A DNA stretch of 64,000 nt from Kangiellaceae bacterium. GTDB taxonomy: Bacteria > Pseudomonadota > Gammaproteobacteria > Enterobacterales > Kangiellaceae. The first letter of the stretch is position 1. Each line of letters starts with the position of its first letter. The notes under the pieces were generated by a model, which was not told where the DNA came from, searched no databases, and saw only the letters and a list, made by a program, of their open reading frames with translations. The DNA lies in contig JAPHTP010000072.1 in NCBI GenBank assembly GCA_026196875.1, positions 52,412 through 116,411 of the forward strand. Reading direction: 5' to 3'. The translations under genes and the position numbers were made by a program. Below, piece by piece: positions 21,533 to 30,272 of the stretch.

Positions 21533-21820
21533 CTAGAAACTGACAGCTCCTAGCTGACTTTTTTCTTCGGATTCATCCTCTTTTTCTTTCTCATCATTTG
21601 AATTGTCATCTTCTTCCTCTTTTGCCGGAACTAAGAAACAAATGATTTTATGTTGATCTTCCATGAGGCCTTCTAGTGCACCTTGATCCCTATTAAGAAT
21701 CGCCTCAATTTCAATATTAGATAATCCGCTTTCCTTCGCAATTTTGTCAACATAAAATTCGGTATCGCCAAAATCAGGAAAACAAGCAAGGTTTTCTAAT
21801 ACATCTAGTAATTTGTTCAT
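21533..21820 (-). CDS. Putative split-borosin precursor peptide
   Basis: 95 residues from the ATG at 21818-21820, chosen because AAGGA stands about 8 bases before it; an upstream in-frame ATG (21844) has a poorer site. Residues 1-55 are helical and include GLSNIEIEAILNRD (32-45) followed by ALEGL. This resembles, as I recall it, the borosin-binding domain of the Shewanella precursor SonA (GLTDEQINAVMTGD). Next comes a hydrophobic segment KIICFLVP (58-65), the likely core, then an acidic low-complexity stretch (67-87) and the end SQLGAVSF. It lies just downstream of a borosin-type methyltransferase. In borosins the methyltransferase N-methylates backbone amides of the core. Modified positions are unknown. 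Confidence 0.75.
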   Translation of the reverse strand: MNKLLDVLENLACFPDFGDTEFYVDKIAKESGLSNIEIEAILNRDQGALEGLMEDQHKIICFLVPAKEEEDDNSNDEKEKEDESEEKSQLGAVSF

Positions 21821-21897
21821 TTTATGATTCCTTGAAGCAAGCATTTTAGATAATTCCCAGATGATACGTTAAAATCACTAAAAATCAAAGAGTTAGT

Positions 21898-22674
21898 TCA
21901 TTTCAAGCGATTTTCGACCGATTTATTGATTTCGAGCTCTCTCGCAGGTGGAATTACCAGCGTAGAGTGACCGTTCAACTCCAACTTAGTGATATCTTTT
22001 AATGCCACAGTTTCGATACGTTTGCTGTTCACCGGCAGTGTCTGCGCTTCATAGACTATGACCTGGTGATCAAGTGGGTACCACTTACTTAGTAACTCTA
22101 CAAGGATGGAAAGATTATCAAGGTTTGAAGAATTTTTGGTAAAGGAGAGATCGCCCGCTACGCTAATCTGCCAAAGTATCAAATAAGCACTACTATCAAC
22201 TTGGCGTGAATAGATCATAAACTGGGTTGCTTCATACTGCTGACACCCGAATTTGCCTGGATCGATCCCTAAATCAGCATATAAGCAATCTTCAGCTGAA
22301 ATTCCGGGCTCCATTTTTGCGTAAATTCCATCCTGCCTGAGTTCCTCAATTGCTTTGTGAGCTACCAGCGCAAACACTCCAGGATGCCCGTAAAGAGCCA
22401 AGCATACATTTTTGCCTATTTTTACTTCCTCAACTATTGCAACAACCATTTGAGAATAGGTTTTATTTCTTGAAAACGACTCAGAATAAAAATGCTGCAA
22501 ATTCCTTACATCACTATTCATCTCCCTTATCCAAGCTTCCGTCAAGTGACTCGTTACCGACATAAAAACCACGTCAGCCTTTTCGATATACTGACGTGAA
22601 ATTGGGGTAATGTGTGCCCCCATCATAATCCCAGTACCAACGCAAACTAGGGAACCTTTGTTATTTGAATTCAA
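21898..22674 (-). CDS. Borosin-type alpha-N-methyltransferase (split, TP-methylase fold)
   Basis: 258 residues of the tetrapyrrole methylase fold. The N-terminal SAM-binding loop is VCVGTGIMMGAHIT; the LYGHPGVF motif (94-101) and EPGISAEDCLYADLGIDPG (122-140) are typical of the borosin branch. Tyr63, Arg69, Tyr73 and Tyr95 have the spacing 6-4-22, identical to catalytic Tyr66, Arg72, Tyr76 and Tyr98 that I recall for OphMA. The protein lacks the fused precursor of fungal borosins, so it belongs to the split type (SonM-like), in which a separate precursor is methylated iteratively on backbone amides. The precursor gene follows after 77 bp. A true cobalamin/siroheme methylase is unlikely in this context. 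Confidence 0.88.
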   Translation of the reverse strand: MNSNNKGSLVCVGTGIMMGAHITPISRQYIEKADVVFMSVTSHLTEAWIREMNSDVRNLQHFYSESFSRNKTYSQMVVAIVEEVKIGKNVCLALYGHPGVFALVAHKAIEELRQDGIYAKMEPGISAEDCLYADLGIDPGKFGCQQYEATQFMIYSRQVDSSAYLILWQISVAGDLSFTKNSSNLDNLSILVELLSKWYPLDHQVIVYEAQTLPVNSKRIETVALKDITKLELNGHSTLVIPPARELEINKSVENRLK

Positions 22675-22684
22675 TGAGCTTTCC

Positions 22685-23191
22685 TTACCAGAATTGCCAG
22701 TTTTCTTTTAAAATTGTTCCTTTTAATACACCATCTGCAGTTTCATCTTCAAAATTGACACCGATTGAAATACACCCTATGTATGCAGCTTTATTTGCCT
22801 TAGCAATTTTAAATTTTATCTCTATTAATTCAGTATTGCTAAATAAATGATTGAGAAGAATTATTGCAGTCTCTCTTCCCGCGCCTTTTGCAAATTGTTT
22901 GGAAAGAAACAAAAAACCTACTTCCGCTTGTTTTGCATTAGGTGCATAGCTGGCACCTATAAATCCGAATTTATCTATCGAGTTCATATAGCGAACAGAA
23001 AAGTAGTTTTCTTTCTTTGAATTGAGCACCCTGTGGAAGTTTACGGTAATTTGAGGCTCGGAAAACTCTCCTACAAACCTTGAACTCCTCGGGCAGGTAA
23101 AAATTGCTCGATACAACTCATAATCGCCCGCTCCAACCTTTTCAAATACATAATTTTGTTGAGGTGGAATATTGATTAAATCACTACTCAA
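22685..23191 (-). CDS. GNAT-family N-acetyltransferase in the borosin cluster
   Basis: 168 residues with the GNAT fold of the RimJ/RimL type. The acetyl-CoA loop is KQFAKGAGRETAIIL (about 116-130), followed by the typical AKANKAAYIG segment. It overlaps the protease gene by 4 bp (ATGA) and is 10 bp before the methyltransferase, so it is in the same transcript. It could acetylate the precursor (N-terminus or Lys) or provide self-protection; neither is shown. No signal peptide, so cytosolic. Confidence 0.85.
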   Translation of the reverse strand: MSSDLINIPPQQNYVFEKVGAGDYELYRAIFTCPRSSRFVGEFSEPQITVNFHRVLNSKKENYFSVRYMNSIDKFGFIGASYAPNAKQAEVGFLFLSKQFAKGAGRETAIILLNHLFSNTELIEIKFKIAKANKAAYIGCISIGVNFEDETADGVLKGTILKENWQFW

Positions 23192-24456
23192 CTCTTAGCC
23201 TTAGCGAATTTCATATCCCCAAACTCATTCTCAAACCGAGCAAAAATCACATAGTAACCCGACATCAAAGGTAATCCCAAAATAGATTGATCAGGCCAAC
23301 CTGGAAGCTGAGAAATAATTTTAAATGAAACTTGCCCGTGCAGGGGAGCATTAGTCTGCCAGTAATCTTGAGGTCGACAAATTAAACTAACCTCATCTTC
23401 TTCGCTATCAGCTGAAGCTTCAAAAATAAATTCTATATTTGGCCATTCTCCTAAATCAACTTGATTGATATCAATACCTTCCTCTTTATATTCAAATGAC
23501 AAAAATGGCTCTAAAATCTTTTTGAACTTCGGATCGATTTTCTCAAAGCAGTCGACAATATAGTTAAAAACGACATTGTCTAGTACTATTCCAGTAGCCC
23601 CAGTGTCCATGAACGCGTTTGAACCATACTTTTTCAGCTTATCTCCTTCTAAAAGCGGTGCATCAAAAGCGGCAAAACCGTCTACTTTGACTTTAACTAA
23701 TCTGACATTGTAGTAAACGTCATCAATAACTTTAATGCGAGTAAACTCTCCTTCATAAAGATCTTTGTCTTCCTCTCCGCCTCCCAATATAAACAGCCCC
23801 TGATTCAGGGCATCTTGTTTTAGTTGTTCTTTTGACAAGTCAGGTTGCGCATGGTGAATACTTGATCGATGAGTAACAAACGAAAATTTATTCGCAGAAA
23901 CACCGTGTCGTTCTAGCTGGGTAAAATAAGGCTTTAACTCACTTTTTGGATAGTTTTTAACCAACTTTCTAAAGTCGTTGACCGTTTGCTTTTCAATTTG
24001 TGTATTTGTCCAGGGATAAGTAACTTGAGGATCTATTTTCTGCTGCTGCAAATAGTTTTTCAAACAAAACGCATCATTCAATTCATAGAATGCTAAGCCT
24101 AGTATCCCATCCGCCTCCGCAAACATACCTTGCTGAAATTCAGCCGCGATAGAAACGTAAGCATTATCGAGAAGCATTTTGCCATCATGAGTGAGCATAT
24201 CAACACCTGTTTGCACCACAGGTCCATACCAGCCCCCCATTCCATACCGCACATACTGTGCATAGGTTGTGGGCTGCAACTCCCTATCTACTTGAGCTTC
24301 ATAGGCCGATTTAGTAACAACCAACGTGCTGCTTCCAGTATCTAAAACTAGTTCGGCGGTATCAGTTTCGCTTCCAAAACTAACCGTTACCGAAAAGCCA
24401 CCTCTCGCATAGACGTTGGTGATAGGCATCCTTAAGGTTTTTCGACTCGAATCCAT
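23188..24456 (-). CDS. Cytosolic pepsin-like aspartic protease (family A1, shewasin-like)
   Basis: 422 residues, bilobal pepsin architecture. The first catalytic motif is DTGSS at residues 39-43 (VLDTGSSTLVVT); the flap tyrosine region follows (YVRYGMGGWYG); DGILGLA at 116-122 is the family hallmark; the second catalytic motif is DTGAT at 284-288; the C-terminal strand is ILGLPLMSGYYVIFARFEN. There is no signal peptide or propeptide, as in the cytosolic bacterial pepsin homologues (shewasins) known from Shewanella. Such proteases are rare in bacteria. It is the first gene of the cluster, overlapping the acetyltransferase by 4 bp, so removal of the borosin leader is a reasonable hypothesis. 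Confidence 0.88.
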   Translation of the reverse strand: MDSSRKTLRMPITNVYARGGFSVTVSFGSETDTAELVLDTGSSTLVVTKSAYEAQVDRELQPTTYAQYVRYGMGGWYGPVVQTGVDMLTHDGKMLLDNAYVSIAAEFQQGMFAEADGILGLAFYELNDAFCLKNYLQQQKIDPQVTYPWTNTQIEKQTVNDFRKLVKNYPKSELKPYFTQLERHGVSANKFSFVTHRSSIHHAQPDLSKEQLKQDALNQGLFILGGGEEDKDLYEGEFTRIKVIDDVYYNVRLVKVKVDGFAAFDAPLLEGDKLKKYGSNAFMDTGATGIVLDNVVFNYIVDCFEKIDPKFKKILEPFLSFEYKEEGIDINQVDLGEWPNIEFIFEASADSEEDEVSLICRPQDYWQTNAPLHGQVSFKIISQLPGWPDQSILGLPLMSGYYVIFARFENEFGDMKFAKAKS

Positions 24457-24608
24457 TTTTCCACACCTTTTTAAGCAATCTTTATTAAGTTAACTTTCAT
24501 TTCAATCAGCTCTACCCTGCTAATTGTCATAGGTCATGATTTTTACTTTAGCGCTTTACCAAAAGCAGGTAAAATATCAGCCACTTAGCGTAGGTGCAAC
24601 TTTCTTAA

Positions 24609-25955
24609 GTGAATTCGATGGACAACAATTCTGAATTACCTCAAGTTGATCAAATAATAACCGCAGATTGGTTAATACCAATGACCGAAGAAGATCTTTG
24701 GCTGGACGATTTCGGAATTGCCATCAAAGGAAAGAAAATAGTTGATCTTGTAGCTAAAGATAAGGTGGCTGAAAAATATCCTGAAGTTAAACACCTTCAT
24801 CTTGAAGGGCAGGTATTAATGCCAGGATTTATAAATAGCCACTGTCATGCCGCAATGAACTTACTTCGTGGGCTTTCTGATGATTTGCCTTTGATGGAAT
24901 GGCTGGAAAAAGCGATCTGGCCTGTCGAAGCTAAATTTGTCGACGACAATTTCGTCTATCAAGGCACACAGCACGCAATTGCCGAAATGCTTCTTTCAGG
25001 CACGACTTGTTTCCAAGATATGTATTTTATGCCCAACCAGGCGGCCAAAGCGGTACAAGACTCAGGCATAAGAGCTTCTATCGGAATGGTAATTGTAGAA
25101 TTCCAAACGGCTTGGGCGCAAAACGCACAAGACTGTATCGATAAAGGGCTAGAAGTCTTTGATCAGTTTAAACATAGCAGCGCAATTTGCTTTAATTTCG
25201 CACCACACGCTCCATATACGGTCGCCAAAGAGACACTTGAGAAAGTCAGCATGCTCTCAAATGAGCTCAATGTTCCAGTTCAAATCCACGTCCACGAAAC
25301 AGAATTTGAAGTAGAATCATTTATTAAAGAGCATGGCATACGCCCTCTCACTCGACTGAAAGAAATTGGATTGCTTTCCCCTTTGTTAAACGCGGTGCAT
25401 ATGACCCAACTTAACGAAGGTGAAATTGACTGGTTGGCCGAGTCTGGTAGCCACGTCATCCATTGCCCCCAATCTAATATGAAACTGGCAAGTGGCGTTT
25501 GCCCTACTCTGCAATTAATGCAAGCCGGTGTTAATTTGGCAATTGGTACTGACGGCGCAGCGAGCAACAACGATCTAGATATGATTGATGAACTCAGATC
25601 GGCTTCACTTTTATCTAAACTGGATTATTTAGACCCCACTTCAATGACGGCGTATCAGTCACTCTATGCAGCAACTATGGGTGGCGCCAAAGCGCTCGGT
25701 CTACAAGATAAAATAGGATCACTCGAGAAAGGTAAAAGAGCTGACTTTATCGCGATTGATTTAAATCGCATTGAAACCCAGCCCGTTTATAATCCTGTAT
25801 CTCAAATCGCTTATGCTAGCTCTAGGGATCAAGTTAGCAACGTGTGGGTTAATGGCAAACAACTACTGAAAAACCGCCAACTGACTACCCTTAATTCGGA
25901 ATTAATATTAAGCAATACGCAACAATGGCGAAAAAAAATTAGACCTATCGACTAA
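24609..25955 (+). CDS. mtaD: 5-methylthioadenosine/S-adenosylhomocysteine deaminase-like amidohydrolase
   Basis: 448 residues from a GTG; an ATG at 24618 (MDNNSELPQVDQI) is an equally likely start. Metal-dependent hydrolase fold: NSHCHAAMNLLRG supplies two metal His, HVHETEFEVE the next, and GTDGAASNNDLDM the catalytic Asp. Family members deaminate MTA or SAH to the inosine form. The adjacent ubiG and HAD phosphatase reproduce the Pseudomonas order PA3170-PA3171-PA3172. The 152 bp separating it from the divergent protease must contain the promoters of both. Confidence 0.9.
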   Translation: MNSMDNNSELPQVDQIITADWLIPMTEEDLWLDDFGIAIKGKKIVDLVAKDKVAEKYPEVKHLHLEGQVLMPGFINSHCHAAMNLLRGLSDDLPLMEWLEKAIWPVEAKFVDDNFVYQGTQHAIAEMLLSGTTCFQDMYFMPNQAAKAVQDSGIRASIGMVIVEFQTAWAQNAQDCIDKGLEVFDQFKHSSAICFNFAPHAPYTVAKETLEKVSMLSNELNVPVQIHVHETEFEVESFIKEHGIRPLTRLKEIGLLSPLLNAVHMTQLNEGEIDWLAESGSHVIHCPQSNMKLASGVCPTLQLMQAGVNLAIGTDGAASNNDLDMIDELRSASLLSKLDYLDPTSMTAYQSLYAATMGGAKALGLQDKIGSLEKGKRADFIAIDLNRIETQPVYNPVSQIAYASSRDQVSNVWVNGKQLLKNRQLTTLNSELILSNTQQWRKKIRPID

Positions 25956-25985
25956 TTTTTCATTCTCCAAATTTAAGGTCTAAAT

Positions 25986-26693
25986 ATGAGCGCAACTCAA
26001 AACGTTGACAACGCAGAAATTAAAAAATTTGCAGACTTGGCTTCCCGTTGGTGGGACAAAGAAAGTGAGTTTAAACCCTTACATGAAATCAACCCGCTAC
26101 GGTTGAGTTATATAGAAAAACACGGTGGAGGCTTGGCCAGCAAAAAGATAATTGATGTTGGCTGCGGCGGTGGAATTTTAAGTGATTCTATGGCTGACAG
26201 AGGCGCAGTAGTAACCGGAATAGATATGGGAGAAGCGCCACTTTCTGTCGCTAAACTTCATCAACTGGAATCTGGTCAAAAAGTTGATTACCTAAAGTCA
26301 ACAGTAGAAGCAATGGCAGAAAAACATGCCGGTGAATTCGACATAGTTACCTGTATGGAGATGATGGAACATGTACCCGATCCCAGTTCGGTTGTGGCAG
26401 CATGCGCCAAGCTAGTAAAGCCCGGCGGGAGTGTGTTTTTCTCAACTATAAATCGTAATCCCAAGGCCTATTTATTTGCTATTGTAGGCGCTGAATATAT
26501 TTTGAATATGTTGCCTAAAGGAACTCATCAATACGATAAATTTATTAAGCCGTCAGAACTGGCGCATTGGACTCGAGCGGCCAATTTAGAACTCAGAGAT
26601 ATGATTGGACTGCATTACAATCCATTAACTCAAATATATAAACTAGATAAAGGTGTCGACGTCAACTATATGGTGCATACGGTCAAGCAATAA
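25986..26693 (+). CDS. ubiG: Ubiquinone biosynthesis O-methyltransferase
   Basis: 235 residues. SAM motif I is [15 protein letters not shown] (about 53-67); motifs [11 protein letters not shown] and [13 protein letters not shown] follow. UbiG performs both O-methylations in ubiquinone synthesis. The N-terminus [26 protein letters not shown] is diagnostic. It follows mtaD by 30 bp and precedes the phosphatase by 28 bp. Confidence 0.97.
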   Translation: MSATQNVDNAEIKKFADLASRWWDKESEFKPLHEINPLRLSYIEKHGGGLASKKIIDVGCGGGILSDSMADRGAVVTGIDMGEAPLSVAKLHQLESGQKVDYLKSTVEAMAEKHAGEFDIVTCMEMMEHVPDPSSVVAACAKLVKPGGSVFFSTINRNPKAYLFAIVGAEYILNMLPKGTHQYDKFIKPSELAHWTRAANLELRDMIGLHYNPLTQIYKLDKGVDVNYMVHTVKQ

Positions 26694-26721
26694 GCGCTAA
26701 CCAAATTATTGGGAAATAAAG

Positions 26722-27375
26722 ATGATAAAAGCAGTTCTTTTTGACCTCGACGGTACACTATTAGATACAGCCAAAGATCTTGGCAACGCGTTAAATCATG
26801 TACTCGAAACCAACGGTAAAAATGCGCTGGATTTTTCAATCAGCCGTCCATATGTTTCCGGCGGCACACCTGCTTTAATCAATCTTGGCTTTGGCATTAA
26901 ATCCGGTGAGGCAAAATTTGAACCTCTAAAAGAAGCCTTTCTTGCTTTTTATCGAGACAACCTCTGCCAATATACAAAACCTTTCGCTGGCATTAACAGG
27001 GCACTTGAAGAAATTGAAACTAGAAAACTTAAATGGGGTATTGTCACCAACAAGCCTGGTTATTTAACTGATCCGCTACTCAAAGAATTGAAGTTTGATT
27101 CTCGTAGTAGCGTAACGATCAGCGGTGATACATTTCAACAAAGGAAGCCCGATCCCTATCCATTACTACAAGCGGCAAAGGTAATCGAAACTTTACCCGA
27201 GCATGTAGTCTACGTTGGCGATGATGAAAGAGACATCGTCGCTGCAAAAGCGGCAGGAATGGTATCAGTATCTGTCGGCTGGGGATATCCTGGAGGGCAA
27301 GATCCTAAATCATGGCATGCCGATTATCATATTGAACATAGTGAACAATTATTAGACTTTGTTATTTCATTATGA
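26722..27375 (+). CDS. HAD phosphatase, MupP-like (N-acetylmuramate 6-phosphate phosphatase) or phosphoglycolate phosphatase
   Basis: 217 residues of HAD subfamily I. Motif I is FDLDGTLLDT (nucleophile Asp8), motif II IVTNKP, motif III Lys in QRKPDPYP, motif IV YVGDDERDIVAAKAAGM. Usually annotated gph, but the position directly after mtaD-ubiG is that of Pseudomonas MupP, which dephosphorylates MurNAc-6-P in the anhydro-MurNAc recycling route. Context therefore favours a MupP role; sequence alone cannot separate the two. It converges on the histidine kinase gene with 21 bp between stops. Confidence 0.85.
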   Translation: MIKAVLFDLDGTLLDTAKDLGNALNHVLETNGKNALDFSISRPYVSGGTPALINLGFGIKSGEAKFEPLKEAFLAFYRDNLCQYTKPFAGINRALEEIETRKLKWGIVTNKPGYLTDPLLKELKFDSRSSVTISGDTFQQRKPDPYPLLQAAKVIETLPEHVVYVGDDERDIVAAKAAGMVSVSVGWGYPGGQDPKSWHADYHIEHSEQLLDFVISL

Positions 27376-27396
27376 ATTTTATAAAGCTCTAAACGA

Positions 27397-29469
27397 CTAC
27401 AGTTTATTTTCTAAGCTACTCCACAATATATTAAACTTTACTCCCGTCCCGTCCGATAAATTTTCTGCTTTCACTCTTGCACCATGAAATTCTGAAATAA
27501 GTTTGACTACATAAAGGCCAAGACCGAGATTGGCGCCTTCTTTGGTCTTGTTTTCGCGAATCGATACCAGTGACTGAAAAATCCTCTTCAGGTTTTTCTT
27601 AGGAATGGTTGGCCCTTTATTTACTACTGAAAGTTCCAACTTTTTATCATACTGTCTAAGACTGACCGAAATTATGGAGCCGGTATCACTAAAGTCCATT
27701 GCATTGGAAATAAGTTTATCAAGCATTTCTGCGATAAGATCGGCGGAAATACTTTTACGGTAAGAGTCTAGATTTGATTCAAAGGTAAACTTGTAGCTCG
27801 AAAATGAACTTTGAAAACCATCAACCAGAATTTTAAGCATTGCCACCAGGTCGATTTCTTCAAGTTCTGCTGACTGCATAGCCTGCTTAATTCCAGTTGC
27901 TCGTCGCATCCTGGAAATAATTTCGCCCAATCGTTCAACCCCCTCTATCGCCCTCGCAATTGTCATTTGTTGATCTTTTTCACTCGTCAATAACAAATTA
28001 TCAAGTGAGCTACGAACAATTGCTATCGGCGTTCTCAATTCATGAGAAAGTCTAGAAGCAAGCTTTTCTAAGTAGTCATTATAATCATAGAGTTTGTTGC
28101 CCATATGTAAAAAAGCATTGGAAAGTTCATCAATTTCATCGCCTTCTTTTTCCTCTAATTCCAGCGGAGAGTTCATCCTGCCTTGCTCATCCACAACGCG
28201 ATTTATTTGCTTTTTAAGCCGGCCAATACGCAAGCTAACCCGCGATACATACCAAATTAAGATCAAAAGAATAAAACTCACTATGATGCCACTGAAATAG
28301 ACCATTCGAGCAAGCGTTTTCTGCTGCAGCAGTTGGACATTTGCAACATTTTCTTCGATGAAAACCACTCCTAAAATGTCTGAGTTAGTCCTAATTGGAG
28401 CGCCGGCAGAAATAACTGAATGCTTACCCTGCTCGACATTTTCCAAAACAGAAGTAGACTGTCCTTTGAGTGCATTATAGATTACTGTGGAATCCAGCCT
28501 CATTTGGCTGGCTCGCTTATCAACAAGTTGTGAAGCTTGACTACTCAACAACCAATTGATAAGCGGGTTAGAATCTGGCTGCGGTGCAAGTTTGCGTAGA
28601 TTATCTTTGCGGGCAAGAGCCCGCCCATCACGATCCAAGATCCAAAGTCTTTGTCCGGGCGATACAGGTAAATTATTCACAAATTGACTTATTGACTTCG
28701 AAGGCCATACCACTGGGCTTAATTCAAACTGGTGCGTAGCAACGACATTTTTTACTTTGAGCTGAGATTTCTGATCAACGTCGTAATGAATAAAATTCAG
28801 TTGCTTTGGCTTTATTCCTCTTGGGAATTTTAATTCAAGATTAAAACCATTTGGTGTTTCATTCCATACTGCAGAAAATCGCCAGTCAATTTTAGCTTGT
28901 TCGTCAATTAGTTTTTTTACAGGGATTTTACCAGGTGCCCGTGGCTTAATATAAATTCGCTGAAGTTGATCTTGCTGGTCGAAAAAATTGACGACTATTT
29001 GGTCTGATTGATATTCGTCAGTTTGGACGTCCGGGTAGACAACCTTTTCATCATAAACGATTGCGGACAACATCAATGACTCTTCGCTATCGCCGAGCAG
29101 AATTTCCAACCTGTCCTTTGAAGCGGCAGTATTATTCAATCGAAAAGATTTGCGAAACTTCTGCAAATCAAACCACTCGTCAAAATGCCCGTCAAGCACG
29201 ACCTGTTGATCAAGTGGAAATACAAATAAATCAGCGGCAATAAAATCGCTCGACGGTGGAAGGTAACTATCCTCAAACCAGTCTTTGTTCTGCCCAAGCT
29301 GCTGACTGACCAAATTGCTGGTAAGCATCAAGTTTTGCTTTAAATTTTCTACCAATGCCTTTTCTACTTCTTTAAGTACAAATACCGCGGAAACGGGGAT
29401 CAGTAAAACCAGCAGCAAAATTGAAATAAACTTGGCTTTTAGTGGCCAACGTGTAGGAATTAACTGCAT
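27397..29469 (-). CDS. pdsS: Sensor histidine kinase of the proteobacterial dedicated sortase system (PdsS type)
   Basis: 690 residues. Architecture: membrane helix (about 12-30), a long periplasmic domain that includes VLDGHFDEWFDLQ (a CBM9-like beta-sandwich start), a second helix (about 390-408), HAMP-like region, H-box RLSHELRTPIAIVRSSLDNLL with the phospho-His near residue 475, and an ATPase domain with N-box, G-box (NLGLGLYVVKLIS). Length and layout match the marine_sort_HK family as I recall it. Its start is 47 bp from the response-regulator stop; both genes are read from the regulator's promoter. The signal is unknown. Confidence 0.82.
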   Translation of the reverse strand: MQLIPTRWPLKAKFISILLLVLLIPVSAVFVLKEVEKALVENLKQNLMLTSNLVSQQLGQNKDWFEDSYLPPSSDFIAADLFVFPLDQQVVLDGHFDEWFDLQKFRKSFRLNNTAASKDRLEILLGDSEESLMLSAIVYDEKVVYPDVQTDEYQSDQIVVNFFDQQDQLQRIYIKPRAPGKIPVKKLIDEQAKIDWRFSAVWNETPNGFNLELKFPRGIKPKQLNFIHYDVDQKSQLKVKNVVATHQFELSPVVWPSKSISQFVNNLPVSPGQRLWILDRDGRALARKDNLRKLAPQPDSNPLINWLLSSQASQLVDKRASQMRLDSTVIYNALKGQSTSVLENVEQGKHSVISAGAPIRTNSDILGVVFIEENVANVQLLQQKTLARMVYFSGIIVSFILLILIWYVSRVSLRIGRLKKQINRVVDEQGRMNSPLELEEKEGDEIDELSNAFLHMGNKLYDYNDYLEKLASRLSHELRTPIAIVRSSLDNLLLTSEKDQQMTIARAIEGVERLGEIISRMRRATGIKQAMQSAELEEIDLVAMLKILVDGFQSSFSSYKFTFESNLDSYRKSISADLIAEMLDKLISNAMDFSDTGSIISVSLRQYDKKLELSVVNKGPTIPKKNLKRIFQSLVSIRENKTKEGANLGLGLYVVKLISEFHGARVKAENLSDGTGVKFNILWSSLENKL

Positions 29470-29515
29470 CTAATTTTTATCGTTTAAGTTAAAGCGTGTT
29501 CAAGCCGCTTATTTT

Positions 29516-30208
29516 CTAGGCTTTCCAACGATAGCCCATACCATAAACAGTTTCAATTTGGTCAAACTCACTGTCCATAGCAACGAACTTTTTGCGTAGT
29601 CGTTTAATATGAGAAGTTACCGTACTGTCATCCACTATTGCCTTGGCAGCCTCCATTAGTTGATCTCTATTTTTGACGTGGCCCGGTCGTTTAACTAAAG
29701 CATGCAGGATCCAAAATTCAGTTAAGGTAATTTCAATTGGCTGATTATTCCAACTTGCGGTAAAACGATTGGTATCAACGAGCAGCTTACCAATTTCGAT
29801 AATATCTTCAGGTTGATCAGCATTACTTTTAAGCGCGTCAATGCGGCGAAACAATGCCGAAATTCTTACCAATACCTGGGTTAGACTAATATCTTTGGTT
29901 AAGTAATCGTCAGCTCCTAAACGTAAACCGGAAATTGCGTCAAACTCACTATCTAGTGCGGTTAGAAAGATAATGGGGAGAGTCGCAGATTGTGCCCGCA
30001 GATAGCGGCAAAGTTCAAAACCACCTTCGGGGTCTTCATTTAAACCTATATCTAAAATAGCCAAGTCAGGTAATCTAGTTTCAAACGCCTGTAATGCGTC
30101 TTTTTTATTGGAATAAGCCAAAACCTCATACCCTTGCTTCTTTAAAGAAGAAGCATAGTTTTCTCTGATTGCTTGTTCATCTTCTACTAATGCTATTCTT
30201 TTTGCCAT
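29516..30208 (-). CDS. pdsR: OmpR-family response regulator of the dedicated sortase system (PdsR type)
   Basis: 230 residues: receiver domain with the acidic pair (ALVEDEQ), phospho-Asp in LAILDIGLNEDPEGGFELCRYLR, the conserved Lys in DYLTKD, and a C-terminal winged helix (ITLTEFWILHALVKRPGHVKNRDQLMEAA). The extended loop after the phospho-Asp (NEDPEGG) fits the marine_sort_RR family. Divergent to the pdsO gene, which is a likely target. The kinase gene follows 46 bp downstream. Confidence 0.87.
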   Translation of the reverse strand: MAKRIALVEDEQAIRENYASSLKKQGYEVLAYSNKKDALQAFETRLPDLAILDIGLNEDPEGGFELCRYLRAQSATLPIIFLTALDSEFDAISGLRLGADDYLTKDISLTQVLVRISALFRRIDALKSNADQPEDIIEIGKLLVDTNRFTASWNNQPIEITLTEFWILHALVKRPGHVKNRDQLMEAAKAIVDDSTVTSHIKRLRKKFVAMDSEFDQIETVYGMGYRWKA

Positions 30209-30245
30209 TTTCTATTCTCTTTGTATTACTGATTCAGCTTTCAAA

Positions 30246-30272
30246 GTTAACCAGTGGGTTAACAGCAGTTAA
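30246..30272. promoter_or_regulatory. Candidate PdsR binding site (repeated GTTAA)
   Basis: GTTAA occurs in direct orientation at 30246, 30258 and 30268 (12- and 10-bp steps, near the 11-bp helical period usual for OmpR-family sites). The first two also form a perfect inverted repeat GTTAACC-AGTG-GGTTAAC (30246-30263). It lies 38-64 bp upstream of pdsR. This is inferred from pattern only. Confidence 0.4.

Noticed and set aside
21898..22674. Reading the methyltransferase as a cobalamin or siroheme enzyme
   Set aside because: No porphyrin genes are nearby, the borosin Tyr/Arg/Tyr/Tyr spacing is exact, and a borosin-binding-like peptide follows.
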